A DNA stretch of 64,000 nt from Beaufortia kweichowensis (lineage: Eukaryota > Chordata > Actinopteri > Cypriniformes > Gastromyzontidae): positions 16,829,447 to 16,893,446 of the forward strand of contig CM032800.1 in NCBI GenBank assembly GCA_019155185.1, read 5' to 3'. The notes below the pieces were generated by a model that worked only from the letters and a program-made list of their open reading frames with translations, was not told the DNA's origin and did no database searches. The translations under genes were made by a program, and so were the position numbers. Each line of letters begins with the position of its first letter. The stretch's first letter is position 1. Below are positions 45,907-55,027 of this stretch, one piece after another.

Positions 45907-45922
45907 AAAAAAAAAAAAAAAA
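45907..45922 (+). other. Poly(A) tail of the U1-targeted LINE
   Basis: Sixteen A follow AATAAAATAATTT, directly abutting the target-site duplication. Keno copies end instead in a short TTCGAAA-A(n) sequence. Confidence 0.9.
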
Positions 45923-46047
45923 GGTTCACCCAGGGCGAGGCTCGGCCATTGCACTCCGGCTCTGCTGACCCCTGCGAATTCCCCAAATGTGGGAATCTCG
46001 ACTGCATAATTTCTGGTAGTGGGGGACTGCGTTAAGCGCTCTCCCTG
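45923..46047 (+). pseudogene. U1 snRNA copy 7, 3' fragment (with duplicated nt 40-50)
   Basis: It begins with the duplicated GGTTCACCCAG and continues through the U1A loop and Sm site to CTCTCCCTG. The terminal loop reads GCGTTAAGCGCTC rather than GCGTTCGCGCTC. Confidence 0.92.
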
Positions 46048-46924
46048 ATCAATCGTTGAACAAGAGAAGATAAAACATAAAGGAATAACATACATATATA
46101 TATATATATTAAAAAAATATGTTTTTCCCAAGACAAACCAAAGCGTCTTGATACAACGAAAGCATCCGTTTTGCAAAACATTCAACGAACCATTATGAAC
46201 CAGAATACTTCTTTTGTTTTGTCTTTGTAATGAGCGAATGGGTCCGGCCTTTCATGCTATATCAGAACAGCATATACCGTTGTATTTGTGAAATAGCAGC
46301 GGTCCCTGGTCACAAAAGTGCTTTAGAAGTGTAAATAACGGCGAGCAGCAGGTAATAATGTGCGTTGCCGGCCGTTGTGAAAACAGGCGAAATGAACCTT
46401 TGCGCCCGCTAACGGTTTCGTTCGTTAAATGAGCGCTGCATTAGTTGAAGATGCAATGCGGCATAAAGCTGGAACACTTGCAGACAACAGAGCGCCTTTA
46501 ATTTGCTGATATTGTGTATTGTGCAATTTAAAGCGCTGTCTCCAGCGTCAACGAAGCGAAAAAGCACTCCGTGAGCTCGTTGTCCTTTAAGAATGAAAGC
46601 GTCAGCGGCAATCCTTTCACAATCCATATAAGGAAGAGTATTCCACGACAGCCTTTTATGCGTGTATGCTCATCCCTAACTTTGTTACGTTCTCTTGTTT
46701 ATTAGTTTACCAACTAATGGAATAGTTTGTGTATTCCACCAGCAGCGTCATCAGTCAGCCATGCGCAATGGTTTTGCATCGGCGGTGAGTGCCAAAAAGC
46801 CTGCATGTACTCCATGCTTTTGAGGTGTACTTTTCCATATTATTGACTTAAAACACCAATACCTCCTTTACTCCTGTGTGTGTTTGTGTGTATTTATTTA
46901 TTGACCAACTAATCAAAGCGTTTT

Positions 46925-47415
46925 GTTTATTTAATTCGCAAAGCCTCATCAGTCAACCGTGAGCACTGGCGTTCATCGCGGTCAGTGCAACATAAACATT
47001 TTCTTGGCGTTTTAAAGGGCACTTTTCCCATCTGCAGGCAGAGCAAGATCTTGAAGCAGCTCGAAATAAACCAAAAGAGTTGAATGCACACAAAGGCGAC
47101 CAGAGAGCTGCTCAACTCGAAGCGTTTAATCAGCGAGTGTGGACCTTTCGGCCTCCACCATCGCGAAGCGGCTTCTTTCATTTTGTCAGACTAAAGGGCT
47201 TAAAATACACCGTGCACTGCCTACAACCTTGTAGCAAAACACCGCATAGCGTGTGAGCAAAGCGAACGACCGTGTACATGAGCAAATTTCAAATGTGAGC
47301 TCGTGTTGCCGTTGGGCCTCCGACACTGAGCTTGCACAGCTGAGCGGCAGCAATGAAGTGCCGTCTTACTCGGCGTTTGCTGTGGTAGCGAGTGATCTGC
47401 CTTTTACACCCAAAG
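46925..47415 (-). repeat. Unit 7 right inverted-repeat arm
   Basis: Partner of 33503-33999. It carries the ACG-to-GCG type differences (GAGCGGCAG, GGTAGCGAG). Confidence 0.85.
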
Positions 47416-47603
47416 GTACGCAAAAGCTTATACCCATTTGGCCAAATGTGTCTTCTATGGCACCTTTTATTTTCAAGAGTGTGCATATGACCCAGCTGCT
47501 CGTGTGCAGCGCCTCCGGTCGCGTGCCTGCTGCTGACCTTTGGTCTGCTCACGCTGCGACGGCAGTGCCTTCACCGGCTCTCCTCTTGCAGCGCAACCAA
47601 AAC

Positions 47604-47630
47604 ATCGCTTCTCGGCCTTTGGCTAAGATC
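47604..47630 (+). pseudogene. U2 snRNA copy 8, 5' fragment
   Basis: U2 start to GGCTAAGATC, followed by TGAAATATCTG (a diverged U2-like tail) and the Keno-3 5' UTR. The 5' stem-loop has the CTTCTCGGCCTTTGGC form. Confidence 0.92.
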
Positions 47631-47864
47631 TGAAATATCTGGTCGAAGGTGGCGTTCGCGATATAAGCCTTTGCAGGTTTCCTGGCTCGTGTGTGTTTGT
47701 GGCACGAGTCTCACAACCTACAGGAGGTACATTGTTTTTGTCTGCTACGACTACTCGTTTTCTTGAGGAAATCGTTTTCAAGGTAAGTGGTTTTATTTAT
47801 TTATATCAGTTTCTTAAGTATTTATTGCTGTTATTTTTAAAAAAGTCAATTTTAAAGTGCTGTA

Positions 47865-47910
47865 GGTGCCTCCACCATGTCGGCTGCTCGTGCCGGCGTG
47901 CGGAGGCACC
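47865..47910 (+). promoter_or_regulatory. Hairpin enclosing the Keno-3 ORF1 start codon
   Basis: GGTGCCTCC (47865-47873) pairs with GGAGGCACC (47902-47910). The intervening sequence differs from Keno-1 at several positions while the stem is unchanged. Confidence 0.6.
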
Positions 47911-49193
47911 ACAGCGTGCGTTTTCTTTTTAAAATGGCGGATGGTAAGCTCCTGGGGATGTCACGTCTTGACTTCTCCAGGAAGCTGATTCAAAAAACAC
48001 TTGATTTTAAGCCAGCCGATTTGAACTGTTTAGTGACGTTGCCACAAGGGAAAGGTTTTGATTTAAGTTTTAAAACTGCTTCCCTTCTCACTGAATTTTG
48101 GCAGAGATTTGAATTGGTTAAGTCCCAGTTCTCTATGTTCAATGTTGAAAAACTTTCTGAGAACTCTCTTAAAAGTGTGATTGTTAGAATGTTTAATGAA
48201 ACAGTGACAGGAGAAGATATCTGTGTATGGCTGGGTAGACACTGCACGGTTAGAGGCCAGTCAGTCAAAGTGGTGGATGAGGATGGCATATGGAATTGCT
48301 CTTGGCGCATCCCCATTAAACAATGGGAAGAGGCTGAGGGCTACCAGGGCCTGAAACATCTACCCTCAATGATTGTGCTGGGAGAGAACCGGGGCTATAT
48401 TCATTATCAGGGGATGCCCAAGCTATGCAGGAAATGTTTAAAATTTGGGCATTTGGCTGAAGCATGCCAAGAGATAGTTTGTGGGAAGTGTAGAGAAATT
48501 GGTCATTCTTTTGAAGAATGTAACAATGGCAGACGGTGCAATCTGTGTGGAGAAACAAACCATCTCTACAGAGATTGCCCAAAAAGCTTTGCCAACAGAG
48601 TAAAAGCTGTTAAGATGGCCGCCCCACAAGAAATGCCAATGGAGGAAGAGATAGAAGAGCGTGTGGTATGTGAGGTTTTGGAGGGAAATTCAAATTCCCT
48701 GCCAACCTCAGGGATTGGCCAGGAAGGAGGAAGGGGGGCAGTCCAAGGGGAGGAGTTAAACTGCCAAATTGAACAGAGGGAGGAAGTCACCTCTCAAAAC
48801 GAGAAGGAGCAAATTGAAAGAGAGGAAGAAATGACTTCCTCCCTCGTGACGGTACCGGATTTAAGTTTGGAGTCCAGCGGGAGTGAAACTGATGTATCAC
48901 TCCCAAATGCTCAGATGCAAAAAAGACCTGCGGGATCTCCCCTCGAAAAAACAGAGGAGAAAAAGCTGAGGGCAACGCATCGGCCAGATAGTTCTTCTTT
49001 AGAAGATCTGAGCCGTATGTGGCCCCATGACCCTCCCAATGAAGTCTCTTTTTTGCACATAAAGCTAAGAACATCATCGCCGAAAGAGCCGCAAGAGAAT
49101 TTCTCTGCGGCTCCCCAGGCATCAAACACTTGCTCTCCTGGCTCCAATACAGTGGAGATTAAGGAAGAGCAGACATCACTAGAAATTGGATGA
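47877..49193 (+). CDS. Keno-3 ORF1 protein
   Basis: 438 aa, collinear with Keno-1 ORF1. Three knuckles are intact: CRKCLKFGHLAEAC, CGKCREIGHSFEEC, CNLCGETNHLYRDC. The C-terminal tail keeps the motif RPDSSSLEDLSRMWP and ends EEQTSLEIG, close to Keno-1 EEQVSLEIG. Conservation is highest in the N-terminal region and knuckles, lower in the acidic linker, which suggests selection on protein function. ORF2 begins 72 nt after the stop codon. Confidence 0.92.
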   Translation: MSAARAGVRRHHSVRFLFKMADGKLLGMSRLDFSRKLIQKTLDFKPADLNCLVTLPQGKGFDLSFKTASLLTEFWQRFELVKSQFSMFNVEKLSENSLKSVIVRMFNETVTGEDICVWLGRHCTVRGQSVKVVDEDGIWNCSWRIPIKQWEEAEGYQGLKHLPSMIVLGENRGYIHYQGMPKLCRKCLKFGHLAEACQEIVCGKCREIGHSFEECNNGRRCNLCGETNHLYRDCPKSFANRVKAVKMAAPQEMPMEEEIEERVVCEVLEGNSNSLPTSGIGQEGGRGAVQGEELNCQIEQREEVTSQNEKEQIEREEEMTSSLVTVPDLSLESSGSETDVSLPNAQMQKRPAGSPLEKTEEKKLRATHRPDSSSLEDLSRMWPHDPPNEVSFLHIKLRTSSPKEPQENFSAAPQASNTCSPGSNTVEIKEEQTSLEIG

Positions 49194-49265
49194 TTTTAAA
49201 TTTACTTTGTAGTCTTTGTATTGTATAGTTTCTTTTAAGTTCATACCCCTTTTAACATACTGCTT

Positions 49266-52200
49266 ATGGCCCTCACAGTCTCTACCATAAATGTGAGAAG
49301 TGTGAGGTCCACCACCCGAGCACAGAGTGTCCTAGGGTTTTTAAAAGGTTTTAAGTCAGATATTATTTTATTACAAGAGTGTGGCCTGCCCTTTGATACA
49401 CAGTACAGAAAATGGGAAGAGATGTGGACCTCGGGACCCTCCATGTGGAGTGGCTCCAATGCCAACAAAAACGATGGAATTGCTATTTTAATAAATAACC
49501 CCCATATCTTGGTGAAGGGGAGCACAGTTGTGAGAAACGGGCGGGCGTTTTTAGCTAACCTGACTTTTTTAGAGAAAGATTTTAATGTTTTTAATGTGTA
49601 TGGTTTTATTGACAAAAATGACAGGTATGAACTTTTAGAGGACATGCAGCCCCACATGTTAGGCAGGGTTCCCCTGGTGGTAGCAGGGGATTTTAATTGT
49701 GTTTTAAGTCAGAAAGATAGGAAGAGGGTAGGGGATGATTTTAAAGTTGACAAGACATCAGTTTTATTGCAGGGTATAGTAAGAGATTTTAAATTAGTCG
49801 ACTGTTTTAAAACAATGCATCAAAGAGAGGAGGGCTTCACCTGGTTCAGTGGTGATGGTACCAGAGCCTCTCGAATCGACTATGTTTTTACAAGAGACTG
49901 CCCGCCAACTGATGCTACATTGACCCCCCTCTTCTTTTCTGATCACATAATGCTGTCGTGCACCCTGTCACTTCCCGTTGGTGTGACTATAGGGGGAGGG
50001 CTGTGGAAGCTGAACTGTTCCTTATTAGAAGACAAAGAGGTAGTTAGGGAATATAGGGAACAGTTTAGCCAATGGCAGACCCTCCAAGACTTTTATGACT
50101 CACGAACACAGTGGTGGGAAATGGTGAAGGGACGGACGGCACTGTTTTTTAAAAAGGTAGGGAAGGACAAAAAAAACAAAGAAAAGAGATGCATGCTGGG
50201 GCTGCAGAAAAGACTACAAAGATATTTTAACCTTTTGAACAATGGTATGGATTTTAGCGAAGAAATAAAAGAAGTAAAGAAAGAAATGTCAGTCCAATCA
50301 GAAACGGTAAGTAGAGGTGTCATTTTAAGAAGCAAAGAGAAAGAAATTGAAGAAGGAGAAAAATGTACTAGGTATTTTTTCAAAAAAGTAATCACACAAA
50401 GAGGGGCGATTACTGCTCTAAGAACAGGAGAAGAAGAAGTAAAAATGACAAAGGAGATTTTAAAGGAAGTTGAACATTTTTACAAGGAGTTGTATAACAC
50501 CAAAGAGATTTTAAAAGACACACTAAAAGAAGTTTTAGAGTTTTTAGATAAAAAGGTAAACAGTCAACATGTACTTTTATCCCAAGATTTTAGTATTTTA
50601 GAAATAAGCAAAGCTCTTAAATGTTTTAAACGGGGAAAGTCGCCAGGAGCGGATGGACTTCCCTTAGAGTTTTATTTGACCTTTTGGGATATTTTAGCAC
50701 CAGACTTATTGACTGTTTTTAATGAACTAGAGACTCTTGACAAACTTCCAGACAGTTTTAGATTAGGGATAGTGACACTATTACATAAAAAAGGAGACAA
50801 GACTGACTTAAGGACCTGGAGACCGATTACGCTTTTAAACTGTGACGTAAAGCTTTTTACAAAGGTTTTAGCTATTCGCATGTCGACTGTTTTAGAGGAC
50901 ATAATCCACCCGGATCAAGCATGTGCTGTGCCCGGGAGGAAGATCACGGACAGCCTAATACTGATTAGAGACACCATCTGTTACGCGAGAGACAGGAATA
51001 TTCGGCTTGTAGTCCTAAATTTAGACTTTGAAAAAGCCTTCGATCGGGTCTCGCATGAGTACCTTTTTCAGGTACTGCAAAAAGTGGGTTTTCCTGAGAG
51101 GTTCTTAACATGGGTGGGATTGCTATACAAGGACATGGTTAGCCAAATTCTCGTAAATGGGCATCTATCCAAAGCTGTGAATATCTGCAGCGGTGTCCGT
51201 CAGGGGTGTCCTTTATCTCCACTCTTGTATGTGATTTGCATTGAACCATTGGCACAGATCTTGAGAAGGGATCTATGGATAAAAGGACTGGACATTCCAG
51301 GGACTGGTGGACTGAGGACGACATGTGTTTTATACATGGACGACGTGACACTTTTAGGAACGGACATTTTATCGGTACGAAGAGCTTTGGACTTGACGGA
51401 CTGGTACGGTCGGGCCTCGGGCGCAAAACTCAACAGAAGCAAGTCCGAAGCCCAGCTCTTCGGGCCGTGGGGTGACATTGACGTAGGAGGACTAAATGTG
51501 AATTTTAAAGAAACTGATTTTAAAGTCTTAGGGGTCAAATTCGACAAAGAGGGCGGAGGACGGGGAAACTGGACAGACTTGGTAGGGAAAGTTAGACAAC
51601 GACTGGGTTTCTGGGGACTAAGACAGCTGACTATGGAGGGTAAGATTTTAATTTTCAAAGCTGTAATTTTACCTCTGCTCTTACTTGTGTGTTCTGTTTT
51701 TAGTCCCCCAAAACATTTTATTTCAGATGTGGAAAGAGCTGTCTTTTATTTCCTGTGGGGATCCAAATGGGAGCGCCTCAGAAGGGATGTGGTAAAACGA
51801 ACAAGAGAAAATGGAGGAAAGGGTCTCCCGGACATCCAATTATTTTTAGCAAGCCGTTTCACGGCCTTGCATATGGGATATGCAATGGCCCCATCCAGAG
51901 AAAACAAGACAGCAGCAATGGCCCGATTCTGGATGGGGTCTTACTTGAGAACATTAAAAATCCTGCCAGTCAGTTTAACAACTCCCGTGGCTTTTAACCA
52001 ACCCCCTATTTATGATTTTATAAAGAAATTTTTAAAGCAATTTAACTTGGAGAAAGAAAATGTTGATGTTTTAACTAACCACCGGTCTATACTCTCTGTT
52101 GTGCAGGAACAAGAAAAAGTAAGTCCAGTGCGATGGCTCGCCTTCGGTAAGGCCAAAACAGTTTGGCGCAATGTAGCCCACCCAGCTCTCCGGAACCAAC

Positions 52201-52685
52201 ACAAGGACCTGGCATGGATGGTGGCCCATGAGATCCTCCCGGTCAGGGCCGTGATGCACTCCAGAGGAATGTCCGACAACTCCATCTGCCCACGGCCCGG
52301 GTGTGGCGCGCCCGAGACTGTGAGGCATGCACTCTGGGAGTGCAGAGCTGTGAGGGACCTGTGGGCAATGGCCGGCCCCCAGCAATTCCCGTGCCTGCCA
52401 GCAGGGGGGGTCCACAACTACCAGATGGTATTGGGTGGTATGGGCCAGAAGGATATGCCAGCAGCAAAACATACAAGCCTCTGGCTCACCATCAATTGCA
52501 TTAAAGACGCCATATGGACCTCCAGAAACCTGCTGGTGGGGAAGCGAATACAGGTGTCTCTGCAGGCCACAATCCAGCTGGCCAAAAAAAGGCTGCAGGA
52601 GTACGCCGTATGTCGCCATTCGGATGTGGGGGCCGGAGCCGCACAAAGAAAGGTCCCTGCAGCCACGAGCCTTGACTGCCCGTAG
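49266..52685 (+). CDS. Keno-3 ORF2 protein (endonuclease + reverse transcriptase)
   Basis: 1139 aa starting MALTVSTINV. Endonuclease residues in order: N9, E38 (LLQEC), D142 and N144 (GDFNC), RID at 203-205, SDH at 225-227. The RT shows SPGADGLP, LDFEKAFDRVSHEYL, VRQGCPLSPLLY and YMDD at 690-693. The C-terminal zinc motif CPRPGCGAPETVRHALWEC lies near residues 1007-1025. The endonuclease presumably gives the U2 target choice; RT primes from the nicked U2 gene. No stop or frameshift is seen. The length is normal for Tx1-clade ORF2. Confidence 0.93.
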   Translation: MALTVSTINVRSVRSTTRAQSVLGFLKGFKSDIILLQECGLPFDTQYRKWEEMWTSGPSMWSGSNANKNDGIAILINNPHILVKGSTVVRNGRAFLANLTFLEKDFNVFNVYGFIDKNDRYELLEDMQPHMLGRVPLVVAGDFNCVLSQKDRKRVGDDFKVDKTSVLLQGIVRDFKLVDCFKTMHQREEGFTWFSGDGTRASRIDYVFTRDCPPTDATLTPLFFSDHIMLSCTLSLPVGVTIGGGLWKLNCSLLEDKEVVREYREQFSQWQTLQDFYDSRTQWWEMVKGRTALFFKKVGKDKKNKEKRCMLGLQKRLQRYFNLLNNGMDFSEEIKEVKKEMSVQSETVSRGVILRSKEKEIEEGEKCTRYFFKKVITQRGAITALRTGEEEVKMTKEILKEVEHFYKELYNTKEILKDTLKEVLEFLDKKVNSQHVLLSQDFSILEISKALKCFKRGKSPGADGLPLEFYLTFWDILAPDLLTVFNELETLDKLPDSFRLGIVTLLHKKGDKTDLRTWRPITLLNCDVKLFTKVLAIRMSTVLEDIIHPDQACAVPGRKITDSLILIRDTICYARDRNIRLVVLNLDFEKAFDRVSHEYLFQVLQKVGFPERFLTWVGLLYKDMVSQILVNGHLSKAVNICSGVRQGCPLSPLLYVICIEPLAQILRRDLWIKGLDIPGTGGLRTTCVLYMDDVTLLGTDILSVRRALDLTDWYGRASGAKLNRSKSEAQLFGPWGDIDVGGLNVNFKETDFKVLGVKFDKEGGGRGNWTDLVGKVRQRLGFWGLRQLTMEGKILIFKAVILPLLLLVCSVFSPPKHFISDVERAVFYFLWGSKWERLRRDVVKRTRENGGKGLPDIQLFLASRFTALHMGYAMAPSRENKTAAMARFWMGSYLRTLKILPVSLTTPVAFNQPPIYDFIKKFLKQFNLEKENVDVLTNHRSILSVVQEQEKVSPVRWLAFGKAKTVWRNVAHPALRNQHKDLAWMVAHEILPVRAVMHSRGMSDNSICPRPGCGAPETVRHALWECRAVRDLWAMAGPQQFPCLPAGGVHNYQMVLGGMGQKDMPAAKHTSLWLTINCIKDAIWTSRNLLVGKRIQVSLQATIQLAKKRLQEYAVCRHSDVGAGAAQRKVPAATSLDCP

Positions 52686-53039
52686 ATGCCCCTAAAAAAC
52701 AGCAAATGGGGCAGCGGTGCCATGGTTTAAGAGGATCTCCTCTGGGACCAAAACGCTGGGCTTTGGAGTGGTTTAGGGGAGCTGAAAGGACCAAGAAATT
52801 TTTAACTTTTAATTTCAATTGAAATTGTAATTGATCCTGCCCAACAGAAGAGAGAGCCTTTAGAAATTTTTATGATAAAAAAATAATCCTTTTTATGACA
52901 CTGGTTGATTGCTTTTAAAATTCCTTTTTAAAATGTTATTATTTTCATATTTTAACATTATGCAACATAAACATTTAAATATGTTTTAATGTCTGTTCAT
53001 ATGTGCAAACGTGTCAATAAAATTTTTCGAAAGAAAAAA

Positions 53040-53186
53040 TCTGTTCTTATCAGTTTAATATCTGATACGTTCCCTATCCGGGGACTATATATTAAATGGA
53101 TTTTTGAGACACGGAGGTGGAAGCGGGGCTTGCTCCGGCCACTCCATGCATCGACCTGGTATTGCAGTGCTTCCAGGAACGGTCGC
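53040..53186 (+). pseudogene. U2 snRNA copy 8, 3' fragment
   Basis: U2 resumes at TCTGTTCTTATCAG exactly as after Keno-1, and runs to GGAACGGTCGC (one base rearranged at the end). Confidence 0.92.
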
Positions 53187-54166
53187 TTTTCCCTTCGGGG
53201 AATCGAAATTGTGCTTCTAAAAACAGAGAGAATTGCAAAGAGGAGGAGAGTTGAGAAGTAAAAACTCAATTTAATATATAAACGTTTTAAATTAAATTTA
53301 ACGTTTTAAAAGTTTCTTATGCTCATGAAGGTTATATTTATTTGATCAAAAAACTCTAAAAATTGTGAAATATTACTGCAATTTAAAACATCAGTTTTCT
53401 ATTTTAATACTTTCAACTACACTTCACAGGATTAGTATAATATATATATATATGTATTTTTTTTAATTAATATTTGTATTCGGGGTATGTGCTCATTTGC
53501 TAAAATGTGTAAGTAAAGACACTTCTCTAGGCGTTTAAAATTTAATATGAATACATTATGTTCTTTTTTGTTTTTATTTTAGAATAAATTTTATAACAGG
53601 CTATAAAAAGAATTACGTTGTTTCCAACATTGATGATTAATCAGCTTATTAGAATGATTTCTGACAGATCATGTGACACTGAACACTGGAGTATGAAAAT
53701 TCTGCTTTGCATGACAAATAAATACATTTTTTTTTTAAATATAGTACACTACAAAACTTATTTTTGAATTGCAATAATATTTCACAATACTGTATTTTTT
53801 GGCATCTGTACTTTTCATCAAATAAATTCAGCCTTGATAAGCATAAAATTAAAATCAAATAAAAGAAAATCTTACTGATCACAAAGTTTTGAGTGGTAGT
53901 TATGTGTGTATATATACATATAATCAGTTTTCTATTTTAATACTTTCAACTACACTTCAAAGGTTTAGTATAATCTTTTTATTTTTTGTTGAAATATTAA
54001 TATTTGTATTCGGGTATGTGCTCATTTGCTAAAATGTGTAAGTAAAGAGACTTCTCTAGACGTTTAAGAATTTAATATGAATACATTCTGTTCTTTTTTT
54101 CTTTTTTTCACAGAATCTTTAGAATAAATTTATAAAAGGCTATAAAAAGAATTAAGTTGTTTCCAA
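53187..54166. repeat. Unit 8 AT-rich spacer
   Basis: Normal spacer content (direct duplication, dispersed repeat pieces); no gene seen. Confidence 0.8.
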
Positions 54167-54654
54167 CTTGGGTGTAAAGGCAGATCACTCGTTCACACAG
54201 CAAGCGCTCAAGTATTCATTGCTGCCGCTCAGCTCAATGGCCATTGTGCAGCTCAGTGTCAGAGGCCCAATGGCAACACTGAGCTCACATTTGAAATTTG
54301 CTCATGTACACGGTCGTTCGTTTTGCTCACACGTTGCGTGGTGTTTTGCTACAAAGTTGTAGGCAGTGCACGGTGTATTTTAAGCCCTTTAGTCTGACAA
54401 AATGAAAAGCCGTTCGCGATGGTGGAGGCCGAAGGTCCACACTCGCGATTAAACGCCGAATTGAACAGCTCTCTGCTTTCGTGATTAGGTGTGCATTCAA
54501 CTCTTTTGGTTTATTTCGAGCTGCTTCGGCATCTTGCTCTGCCTGCAGATGGGAAAAGTGTCCTTTAAAAACGTCAAGAAAATGTTTACGTTGCACTGAC
54601 TGGCGATGAAAGCCAGTGCTCAAGGCTGACTGATGCTTTACGAGTTAAATAAAC
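54167..54654 (+). repeat. Unit 8 left inverted-repeat arm
   Basis: Pairs with 55788-56279; loop shortened to 1.13 kb by the deletion behind U1. More diverged than units 1-6. Confidence 0.85.
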
Positions 54655-54890
54655 CTCTCCCTCTAGCAGCGCAACCAAAGCATTGCTTCTATTCGAGCAA
54701 ACAACACTCTTAGACGTTCTTGAACGATTATAACGTTGCTTCTGCGTGCCTTTCTATCTGCTACAGAACAGTGAGGGAGCGGAAGTCGTTGGTCCTTTGT
54801 CCGTCTTCAGTGACGGTCGTTTGGCGTGTGACCGCCGATGTGAATGGCAACCCGGAGAACGAGGTCCTCTGGCCCGAACGCCGTGTACTC

Positions 54891-55027
54891 ATACTTACCT
54901 GGCAGGGGAGACACCATGATCACTAAGGTGGTTCACCCAGGGCGAGGCTCGGCCATTGCACTCCGGCTCTGCTGACCCCTGCGAATTCCCCAAATGTGGG
55001 AATCTCGACTGCATAATTTCTGGTAGT
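54891..55027 (+). pseudogene. U1 snRNA copy 8, 3'-truncated
   Basis: It is intact from ATACTTACCTG through the Sm site AATTTCTGG, then breaks at TAGT and joins ATCCGTTTTGCAAAAC, which normally lies ~130 bp downstream. Terminal stem-loop, 3' box and (TA)n tract are gone, so correct 3' processing is unlikely. Confidence 0.9.

Larger units (their letters stand above)
34291..45922 (+). mobile_element. Tx1-clade LINE inserted in the U1 snRNA gene
   Basis: Without the nested gypsy element and its duplicated target it is ~5.04 kb: 5' UTR, ORF1 with zinc knuckles, ORF2 with endonuclease and RT, short 3' UTR and a 16-nt poly(A). Its proteins resemble Keno throughout (ORF1 MDRLDFSRKI and WLSLHCTV...DEDG; ORF2 MAPISITTINLRG, GDFNCLL, YMDD, C-terminal zinc motif), so it belongs to the same clade but is far more distant than the Keno copies are from each other. 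It lies precisely in U1 with an 11-bp duplication and in sense orientation. I know Keno for U2 and Mutsu and Dewa for 5S genes; I do not recall a named U1-specific family. Both ORFs are broken here. Confidence 0.92.
27230..47603 (+). repeat. Array unit 7 (U2 broken by Keno-2; U1 split by a U1-targeted LINE with nested gypsy)
   Basis: Order: U2 5' part 27230-27282, Keno-2 to about 32571, AT-rich spacer to 33502, left arm 33503-33999, U1 5' part 34241-34290, U1-targeted LINE 34291-45922 containing the gypsy element 37334-43922, U1 3' part from 45923, central spacer to 46924, right arm 46925-47415, U2 upstream sequence to 47603. The unit sequence shows many ACG-to-GCG or AGCG changes relative to units 1-6. 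Confidence 0.9.
47631..53039 (+). mobile_element. Keno-3: apparently intact U2-targeted Tx1-clade LINE
   Basis: A 5.41 kb element in sense orientation in U2, at the same site as Keno-1. Both ORFs are open from start to stop, and the 5' start-codon hairpin and 3' end (CAATAAAATTTTTCGAAAG, then A-rich) are present. It differs from Keno-1 throughout, so it is a separate insertion rather than a copy made with the array unit. It is the best candidate for a competent element in the window. Confidence 0.92.
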
